DNA of 64,000 nucleotides from Bacteroidota bacterium (GTDB taxonomy: Bacteria > Chlamydiota > Chlamydiia > Chlamydiales > FEN-1388), in assembly GCA_013285825.1 (NCBI GenBank), contig JABDGV010000001.1, positions 328,607-392,606 on the forward strand. The letters run 5' to 3'. Positions 35,420-42,800 of the stretch are shown here, in pieces; position 1 is the stretch's first letter, and each line of letters begins with the position of its first letter. The notes beneath the pieces were generated by a model. The model was given only the letters and a program-made list of their open reading frames with translations. It did no database searches and was not told the DNA's origin. The position numbers and the translations under genes were made by a program.

Positions 35420-36876
35420 CAGATCCAAAAAACTCGGCGCTTCTTACCGATTTTTACCAGATTACCATGGCTTATGCTTATTGGAAATCGGGGCTTGCTG
35501 ACCGTAAGGCTGTCTTTCACGCCTTTTTTCGACGTCCTCCTTTTCGAGGAGGCTTTACTATCGCCTGTGGACTCCAATCTTTAATTGAGTATTTAGATCA
35601 GTTTCACTTCTCCAAATCAGACCTCGACTATTTAGCAAATCAAAACAACGCCTCTGGACATCCCCTCTTTGATGACGCCTTTTTGAAGATGCTGGAAACT
35701 CTCCGCTTGAGTGTCGATGTTGATGCTGTTGAAGAGGGAGTCTCTCTCTTTCCCTATGAACCGATCGTTCGAGTATCGGGACCTCTTTTACAGTGCCAGC
35801 TTTTAGAATCTCCCCTGTTGAACTACATTAACTTCCCAACGCTTATTGCTACAAAAGCTGCCCGTGTTCGGCTCGCTGCCGGCCAAGACCGCATCATGGA
35901 ATTTGGGCTGCGTCGTGCTCAAGGAGCAGATGGAGCGCTCACAGCAAGCCGATCGGCCTATATTGGCGGCTGTGATTCCACCTCTCATGTACTTGCAGGC
36001 AAGGTATATGGCATTCCTATTCAAGGAACCCATGCGCATAGCTGGATTATGGCTTTTGAAAAAGAAGAAGATGCTTTTGAGCAGTATGGAAAAATTTTTC
36101 CCGAACTGCCCGTCTTTTTGGTCGATACCTATAATACGATCGATGGGGTAAAAGCGGCCATTCGAGTTGGCCATAGGCTGAGAAGTAAGGGGTTTGATTT
36201 AGGCGGCATTCGTCTTGATTCGGGAGACCTTGCAGCTTTGAGCATTGAAGCGCGAAAGCTTTTGGATGCTGCAGGCTTTCCAAAAGCTGTTATTGTTGCG
36301 AGCAACGAACTTGATGAAGTGATCATCTCCGAGTTAAAGCATCAAGGTGCAAAAGTTGATATTTGGGGCGTTGGCACAAACCTTGTCACATCTAAAGACC
36401 AGCCGGCGCTTGATGGAGTCTATAAGATCTCAGCCATTGAAAAAGAGGATGGCTCGATGAGGTATATTTTAAAACTCTCTGAACAGCTGGCAAAAGTATC
36501 AACTCCTGGAATTTTAGATGTCATGCGGTTCACTATTGATGGGAGAATGGCGGGCGACATTATCTTTGACACAAAGCTTAAAATAGCCAACCCAAATCAT
36601 AATGTAGATCCCTTTGATGCTACTAAGCAGCTTACGATACCCGAGGGTGCAACTTTTGAGACTTTGTTAAAACCAGTTGTCCGATCAGGCAAAAGTGTTT
36701 ATACTTCTCCCGTTTTGCCAGCGATTCGACAGCGGACGCTGCAAACTTTACAGGAATTGCCCAAAGGTGTGACTAGGTTTTTAAACCCGCACATCTACCC
36801 TGTATCGATGGAAAAAGAACTCTATAATATTAAGGTCGATCTGATGAGATCGATTCGTACGCGACGAGGAGCTTAA
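35416..36876 (+). CDS. pncB: Nicotinate phosphoribosyltransferase
   Basis: This 486-residue enzyme shows the family N terminus (LLTDFYQITMAYAYWKSG), FEFGLRRAQGADG-like catalytic region (MEFGLRRAQGADGALTAS), GTHAHSWIMAFEKEEDAF with the autophosphorylated-histidine region, and GIRLDSGDLAALSIEAR for phosphoribosyl binding. It makes nicotinate mononucleotide from nicotinate and PRPP in the Preiss-Handler pathway. It is the long (NAPRTase type 2-like) form. Its stop is four bases before pncA. Classical Chlamydia lack this salvage route as far as I recall. Confidence 0.93.
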   Translation: MTDPKNSALLTDFYQITMAYAYWKSGLADRKAVFHAFFRRPPFRGGFTIACGLQSLIEYLDQFHFSKSDLDYLANQNNASGHPLFDDAFLKMLETLRLSVDVDAVEEGVSLFPYEPIVRVSGPLLQCQLLESPLLNYINFPTLIATKAARVRLAAGQDRIMEFGLRRAQGADGALTASRSAYIGGCDSTSHVLAGKVYGIPIQGTHAHSWIMAFEKEEDAFEQYGKIFPELPVFLVDTYNTIDGVKAAIRVGHRLRSKGFDLGGIRLDSGDLAALSIEARKLLDAAGFPKAVIVASNELDEVIISELKHQGAKVDIWGVGTNLVTSKDQPALDGVYKISAIEKEDGSMRYILKLSEQLAKVSTPGILDVMRFTIDGRMAGDIIFDTKLKIANPNHNVDPFDATKQLTIPEGATFETLLKPVVRSGKSVYTSPVLPAIRQRTLQTLQELPKGVTRFLNPHIYPVSMEKELYNIKVDLMRSIRTRRGA

Positions 36877-36880
36877 AACA

Positions 36881-37549
36881 ATGGCGAAGCCCTTTAAACT
36901 CGACTTTACAAAAGCTGCGCTTCTCATCGTCGATGTGCAAAATGACTTTATGCCTTGGGGCTCCCTTCCCGTCCCGCATGGCGACACAATTGTCCCAGTC
37001 ATCCAGCGTCTCTTTCAGCTTCCCTTTAAAGCAAAAATCGCCGTCCGCGACTGGCATCCGAGGGAACATTGCAGTTTTGCATCGCGCTGGAACAAAGCCG
37101 TTGGCGAGTCCATTAAGTTAAACGGGGTTACCCAGAAGCTCTGGCCTGACCACTGCGTACAAGGCAGCTGGGGCGCTGATTTTGCCCCTGGCATTCAAGA
37201 GCTACCCTTCGACCGCCGTTTCGAGAAGGGCAACGACCACGATATCGACAGCTACAGCGCCTTTTTCAACGCCCAAAAGGCAACCTCTACAGGCGTCGAA
37301 GCGTTCCTCGTAGAACGAGAAATCTCCACAGTAGTCCTTGCAGGACTTACCTTCGAGTACTGCGTCTACACCTCCGCCCTTCACGCCCTTGAGCTTGGCC
37401 ATACAGTCTACTTGGCCCACGACGGGATCCAAGCCATCGATGAGCTCTCAAAGCTTACCAAAGATCGCATCCGCGAAATGATCGACCGCGGAGCCAAAGT
37501 TATTGAGTCTGGATCTCTTCTCGATTTGCAGCTGCAGGTGATGGGTTAA
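36881..37549 (+). CDS. pncA: Nicotinamidase
   Basis: The 222-residue protein belongs to the isochorismatase-like hydrolases. It shows ALLIVDVQNDFMPWGSL (catalytic Asp), RDWHPREHCSFASRW and LWPDHCVQGSWGADF (metal-binding Asp and His plus the catalytic Lys region), and GLTFEYCVYTSALHALELG (nucleophile Cys). It hydrolyses nicotinamide to nicotinate, feeding PncB. The gap to pncB is 4 bases. Its end is convergent with the Fic gene, three bases apart, without an obvious terminator. Confidence 0.94.
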   Translation: MAKPFKLDFTKAALLIVDVQNDFMPWGSLPVPHGDTIVPVIQRLFQLPFKAKIAVRDWHPREHCSFASRWNKAVGESIKLNGVTQKLWPDHCVQGSWGADFAPGIQELPFDRRFEKGNDHDIDSYSAFFNAQKATSTGVEAFLVEREISTVVLAGLTFEYCVYTSALHALELGHTVYLAHDGIQAIDELSKLTKDRIREMIDRGAKVIESGSLLDLQLQVMG

Positions 37550-37552
37550 GGT

Positions 37553-38899
37553 TCAATCAGGTGTCACCTGCTGAATCAATCGAGATAAATCTGCAGGAGC
37601 TGTAAAAACATAAGCTTTTCCCTTCTTTTTCATCTCTAACAAGCCTTTCTCATGTAACTCTTGCAGATCATGCCTTGCAGTATCATAGGCAATACGATGA
37701 CTTTTCCTGTGAGCTTCTATAGTGTAGTTTGCGTTTGGATGACGTAAAGCATGAGCTAATAAAGCTTCTTGTCGATAATTAAAGTTGCCATTCTTCTTTA
37801 CTAAAGACTCCACTTGGCTTAACTCATCTAGCTTACGATTTACATAGCTATGAAGTGACTCGATTGCTCTACGGATCACTTCAACTTGATGAATAATAAA
37901 ATAGGTAAGATCATTTTGATCTGTTTCAGTATAAAGAAAAGCCTCTCCATATTTTGCAGGCGCTTTGAGAATTATCTCAGAGATAGAAATAAACTCAAAA
38001 AGCCAATATCCATGACGTAGCATACACCAATAAAATAGCGCCCTTGCTGTTCTTCCGTTCCCATCAACAAATGGATGGTCATATGCCAACCAAAAATGAA
38101 GAATAATGGCTCGAATTACTGGATGAATAAACTGAACTGGGGTCTTTCCGTTTGCAAAATCGCACATAGCAGCTATCCGCTGATCTAATTCTCTTGCATG
38201 CGGAGGGTCATAAAGGGTCTCACCTGTTGCAACATCGACAACGTCAATCGTTTCCTCTTCTCTTCGCATTCGTCCGGCAGAATCAGGTTTATCCAAAGTC
38301 TGATCGGTAATCATTCTTTGAATTTCAAATATTAACTCTTTAGAAAGCGGCTGGTCCTTCCATGTTCGTATCTGTTGCATGGTATGAAAATTATTTAGAA
38401 TCATCTGTTCACTTTTGTCTCTTGCAGCTCGACCAGACCTCAACATTTCTTTTGCCACTCGACGAGTGGTTGCAGCTCCTTCAATTTGACTTGAAGTTAT
38501 AGCCTCTTCGATAAGAGAGTGAACTATATACTGATCTCTTGAATGCGGATTGACAATAGCATTAGGTAGTTCTATAGACCCACCAGCACCTAAATCAATA
38601 AGATGTAGTTGTTCTAAAACAGTATCTATAATGTTATAGAAAAAGAGATCTTTTCTATCTCTATCCCACAAGGGAACCGATTTAAATCCAAGCAGGCGGT
38701 GCATTTTGATCCCCGCCCACCACTCTTCCGTTGTCAGCCCGTTTGGAGGATGTAAATGACGTATTACATCCCAATGCCGGTACTTTCCTTCACCTTCCGT
38801 TTTAGATCCTTCCTTACGAATTAGATCAAACTTCTCAGGCGAAGAGAAAATTATGAGCTGCTTATCTTTGATATCTGGCGGTTTACGTGGTATTTTCAT
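37553..38899 (-). CDS. fic: Class II Fic-domain protein with winged-helix tail
   Basis: This 448-residue protein has an N-terminal region (1-125), the alpha-inhibitory motif SSQIEG at 136-141 with the switch Glu140, the Fic core with [12 protein letters not shown] at 275-286 (catalytic His275), and a C-terminal winged-helix segment (about 375-440, [20 protein letters not shown] followed by [17 protein letters not shown]). Fic proteins AMPylate or otherwise modify target hydroxyl groups; an N-terminal inhibitory helix makes this class II. The DNA-binding-like tail and the repeat-rich upstream region suggest autoregulation. A chromosomal stress regulator or a toxin-like modifier is more likely than a secreted effector, since no signal is seen. 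Confidence 0.93.
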   Translation of the reverse strand: MKIPRKPPDIKDKQLIIFSSPEKFDLIRKEGSKTEGEGKYRHWDVIRHLHPPNGLTTEEWWAGIKMHRLLGFKSVPLWDRDRKDLFFYNIIDTVLEQLHLIDLGAGGSIELPNAIVNPHSRDQYIVHSLIEEAITSSQIEGAATTRRVAKEMLRSGRAARDKSEQMILNNFHTMQQIRTWKDQPLSKELIFEIQRMITDQTLDKPDSAGRMRREEETIDVVDVATGETLYDPPHARELDQRIAAMCDFANGKTPVQFIHPVIRAIILHFWLAYDHPFVDGNGRTARALFYWCMLRHGYWLFEFISISEIILKAPAKYGEAFLYTETDQNDLTYFIIHQVEVIRRAIESLHSYVNRKLDELSQVESLVKKNGNFNYRQEALLAHALRHPNANYTIEAHRKSHRIAYDTARHDLQELHEKGLLEMKKKGKAYVFTAPADLSRLIQQVTPD

Positions 38900-38905
38900 A
38901 GACTT

Positions 38906-38991
38906 CTACCAATTTCTAACTTAATGGTAGCAAATTATTTTCTCTCTGTCAATTACCAATTTGGTAGATTTTGGTAGGAAATTGGTAATTG
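38906..38991. promoter_or_regulatory. ACCAATTT palindrome cluster upstream of fic
   Basis: CTACCAATTT occurs at 38906-38915. The exact palindrome TACCAATTTGGTA lies at 38954-38966. CAATTACCAATTT (38950-38962) is perfectly inverted at 38979-38991. The cluster begins 7 bases before the fic start codon, so it probably covers the fic promoter and reads as an operator. Confidence 0.7.
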
Positions 38992-39018
38992 CGACTCAAC
39001 AGAATGGTACATTCTAAA

Positions 39019-39120
39019 GTGTCGTAATTCTTCCCGATTACGACACATAAACTTGAAAAATGCAGCTATTACGACACTTAAGCTGGCGCGATGTGTCGTA
39101 ATTCTGCTCAATTACGACAA
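39019..39120. promoter_or_regulatory. Array of five GTGTCGTAAT half-sites
   Basis: A palindrome at 39019-39046 (GTGTCGTAAT, 8 bases, ATTACGACAC) and a second at 39093-39120 (GTGTCGTAAT, 8 bases, ATTACGACAA) flank a single half-site ATTACGACAC at 39068-39077. The palindrome centres are 74 bases apart, about seven helical turns. This is the layout of a multi-site operator for a dimeric DNA-binding protein. Confidence 0.82.
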
Positions 39121-39254
39121 CAAGAAACTTCCAAAGCGAATTTCTCAAAATCTACATTTGGCAATCCTTCTATTCCTCTATTTTCAATATCTCTCTCCTC
39201 GCCTACACTCATGTGTATATCTCGCTATTTAAATATGCCGTATTAAGAGGGCTC

Positions 39255-39692
39255 ATGTTTGAATCGTGTCTGAAGAAACAAGAAGAGGTAAAAAAGCTCT
39301 TTGCCCCCTGCACAAACCTTGAAGACCGCTACCAGCTTATCATTGACCTTGGCCGTAAACAAACTCCGCTTCCACCTGAAGATAAAATTGACCAGACCCG
39401 TGTTATCGGCTGTCAAAGCAATATGTTTTTAAAGGCCTATCTTCAAAATAACCGCTGCCAGTTTCTTACAGAATCCGACGCCCTCATTTCCGCAGGACTC
39501 GGCGTCCTCCTCACTCTCGTTTACAGCGACGAACCAGCTGAAACCGTCCTCAAATGCCCTCCCTCCTACTTAGACGAGCTCAACATCCGCGCCTCCTTAA
39601 CTCCTGGCCGCGCCAACGGCCTCGCCAGCCTCTACCTCCGAATGAAACAAGAGGCTCTGAAAATGTATATGAGCCAACAAACGAACAAATAA
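39255..39692 (+). CDS. sufE: SufE-like sulfur acceptor protein
   Basis: From the ATG at 39255 (AAGAGGG 4 bases upstream) the protein has 145 residues, the usual SufE length. An upstream GTG start is rejected. It shows LEDRYQLIIDLGRK-type N-terminal helices, the active-site cysteine in TRVIGCQSNMF (family motif V-x-GCQS), and a C-terminal SLTPGRANGLASL close to the SufE consensus. It accepts persulfide from the cysteine desulfurase SufS and stimulates Fe-S cluster assembly. No other suf gene is nearby. Confidence 0.92.
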   Translation: MFESCLKKQEEVKKLFAPCTNLEDRYQLIIDLGRKQTPLPPEDKIDQTRVIGCQSNMFLKAYLQNNRCQFLTESDALISAGLGVLLTLVYSDEPAETVLKCPPSYLDELNIRASLTPGRANGLASLYLRMKQEALKMYMSQQTNK

Positions 39693-39727
39693 CGTATCCT
39701 TCTCGATTTTTTTCACACCTCATTTTT

Positions 39728-39787
39728 AAATTATTTTCGATCGTAAGTCTTTGATTTCCAAAGACTTATGTATTTCAAAAATAATTT
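39728..39787. repeat. Hairpin after sufE
   Basis: AAGTCTTTG (39745-39753) and CAAAGACTT (39759-39767) form a 9 bp stem with a 5-base loop. The flanks AAATTATTTT (39728) and AAAATAATTT (to 39787) pair further with a few mismatches. It follows the sufE stop by about 35 bases and may end its transcript. Confidence 0.8.
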
Positions 39788-39790
39788 CTC

Positions 39791-39839
39791 TTGACATGAG
39801 TTTTGAAAAGTACTAGAACCTGCCTCTTAACCAGGTTCT
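39791..39839 (+). promoter_or_regulatory. Promoter and overlapping hairpin before the Rhs gene
   Basis: A perfect -35 box TTGACA (39791-39796) is followed after 17 bases by TAGAAC (39814-39819). AGAACCTG (39815-39822) and CAGGTTCT (39832-39839) form an inverted repeat that overlaps the -10 box and ends seven bases before the Rhs ATG. No ordinary Shine-Dalgarno is present. The only AGG lies in the stem, so either promoter access or translation could be controlled here. Confidence 0.65.
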
Positions 39840-39845
39840 GGCCAA

Positions 39846-42800
39846 ATGCAACACGCTTTCTCAAAATTCTTGACTGTAGTTTTCTTCTTTTTTTCTCAGC
39901 TATTTGCCGACGAAGATATTGACCGCTTTTCGCTCCTTAATGCAACTGCAAGCCCCATCTCCAAAGTCTTTCAGGGTGTTAATGTCATCACTGGCGATTT
40001 TGTCGATAACGAATATGTCGAAAAGACCTCTGGGCCCGACCCTTATGTCGTTGCAACCTCCTACTGCAGCTCCAACCTTGAGATGGGCTCATTAAGTAAT
40101 GGCTGGGATTTCTACCACCCCTCCAGCCTAGAATGCTACATGCCTAAAGGACTTCCCTTTAAACCAGGCAAGCCTAAAGACCTTCTGAAGAAAGATCCTG
40201 ATATGCGGACAAAGCTATATTACCGAGAATCAGGTGGTGGCTTAGTTCATTTCACAGGAACCAAAGATGGACATAAATTCAAAGCCAAGCTCAAGGGCGT
40301 TGGTTACTCAATCGGTGGTGAAGGAGCAGGAAAAGCCTCTTTATACAATGTCGACATTGAACATCACTCAAATGCTGACAATTTCACTGTCACTTTAGGC
40401 GATGGAACAAAGCGCTTTTACCAAGTTGTCGATAAACCGAAGCATGAACCTAAGCCCGAAGACGAGGAATTCTACTTTCGTGAGTTCCATATTGTAAAAG
40501 AAGAGCTTCCCTCAGGAGCAAGTCGTATCTACTCTTACGATAGTGATGATGAACTGAAAAAGGTAAAGACCGTTGGCAAAGATCCAAAGCATGTCCTGAA
40601 CTACGTAGAGTTTGAGGAGATCGACGAGGATGATCAAAAGAAGATGGTGGTAACCACTTCCGATAAACACAAGATCATAATCCCGAAAACAAAAGTCAAA
40701 AGCGAAGAAAAGGATTGGAAGCGAGTAGTTAGAAGCATTCGGCCTTATGGGACAGAGCCTGTCTACTTTAACTATGGCAGTGGAACCTCAAAGCACATTC
40801 GAAGAGTTGAAAAAAAATCACGACCAAGTGGTGCTGAACAAACATTAAGCTACTATGGACGAGACCTCAAAGGACGCGTCAAATCGTTAACGACCAAAGT
40901 GCAAAATGGTGTTGAAGAGAAGATCGAGTTCTCATACTCCCTTAAAGAACGAAAAACTACGATCATCACTCCCTTAGCTCTTCACAAATATTACTGGGAC
41001 AAAGAGGACAGAATCGTTGTTATAGAAACTACGCAATTAAATAATGACCTTTTGCAGAGAGAAGAATTTGAGTGGTCTGATAAGGGTCTTTTAACAACAC
41101 GATGCCTACTTGATGAAGCTACGAGGGTAATTCTCAAGCGAACCTACAAATATGATGATAATAACAACCTTATTACCGAGAAACTTCATGGCAACTGGAC
41201 CGGACGTGAAGCTCCTATTAAAATTAAAGATAAAAATTCCTTTCACGATACCTATACTATCTCAAGAACATACAGTAAAGATGGTTTAAACCTACTTACA
41301 AAAGAAATAGATAGCGACGGACTCTTCACCGAATACGTCTACAAAAAGAACTCTAACCTTCTTAAAGCCAAATATGAAGGCAAAGATAACAAGATCCTCA
41401 AACGCACCTTCTTAGAATATACTGATGTCGTTGCTACCTGCATCCAAACCGATGATGGCTCAGCGCGAGACCGAGAAAAAACAACTGGTGTCACCTTCTG
41501 CACAATTAAACGCATCACTCCCCGAATGGTCCTTCCCCACTTTGGTGAGCCCGAAGCAGAAATGGAATATAGCCTCGTCAATGGCAAAGAGCTCTTAATA
41601 AAAGGCGCTCGATATAAAAGAAATAGCCGAGGACTAATCGTCCTCCAAAAAGATATCGGATCAGATGGATCTGTACTTGCGACAAAGCAGTTTGGATATG
41701 ACAACTTCGACCGCATCATCTACTCAATTGACGCACTTGGCACTAGAACTTCTCTTGATTACGACTCACTCGGACGTGTGGTTGAAAAGCGTGGACCACT
41801 TCCAAACCATTCGATCAACTACAGATATGACTTACTCAACCGCGTTATTGAAGAAACTGAGACCTGGCCTGAACACAAGAAGTTTCGAACCTCTAAAGAA
41901 TATGATATCTATGGACGAGTTACAAAAGTTACTGACTTTCGAGGACGAACGGCTCGCACCGAATATGATGCATTAGGTCGTCCTGTAAAGGTAACTGAAC
42001 CAGAAACTCAAGCAGGAACTCCTGTTACAACCTATAAATACACCTGCTTGAACCAAACGGCGACCAATGCCGTAGGTGAAATAACAACAATCTCAAGAAA
42101 CATCTTTGGTTCACCTGTATGGGTTCGAAAGCCAGACAAAAGCACCACCTACTACCGTTATAATTCACAAGGAAAGGTCATTGAAGAGATCTTGCCTTCA
42201 AAACTCGTTACAAAAACGTACTACGATGCGTTTAGTCGTCCCACAACCATTCAACAGTTTTCTGGAACACAACTCCTTTCTGAAACCACCAAACGGTACT
42301 CGGCCTTCTTCCTCCTCGAAGAAAAAGCACCTTCAGGCCTGATCACCAAACTTACCTATGACAACTTAGGAAGAAAAAGTGCACTCAAGCTCATATCTCC
42401 GGACTCCACTCGAGAAACTCGCTTTACTTATGACAATGCAAATAGAGTCTCTTCTGAACTTCATCCGGACCTTACTCAAACCCTCTACCAATATGATACC
42501 CTAAATCGCGTTGTCGACACCAAGCGTGTAGGCTCAACCCTTTTGTCCCATACACAGAACTTTTATGACGTGCTTGACCGAGTCACCCAGCAATCGGTAC
42601 TCACGGATCAGGGCATGGCCACAACCTCTACAAAATACTTACCCAATGGCCTTCCTACTTCTATTACCAACCCTCTTGGCGATACAACCACCTTTGAGTA
42701 TAAGTTTGATAAATTCTTAGTTAAGAAAACGCGTGATCCTCGAGGAGTGGTTGTCCGGGAGCTTTTAGACTCTGCCGACAAGCTTATTCAAGTAAAGGTT

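Larger units (their letters stand above)
38900..39254. other. fic-sufE divergent intergenic region with operator-like repeats
   Basis: This 355-base stretch has no supported gene. Its fic-proximal part (38906-38991) carries repeated ACCAATTT/AAATTGGT words, and the middle (39019-39120) carries five GTGTCGTAAT half-sites. Both sets are listed separately. The sufE-proximal 130 bases are AT-rich without obvious repeats. Confidence 0.75.

Noticed and set aside
39019..39120. CRISPR or attachment site between fic and sufE
   Set aside because: Half-sites are only 10 bp, partly palindromic and irregularly spaced. No integrase, recombinase or cas gene is nearby.
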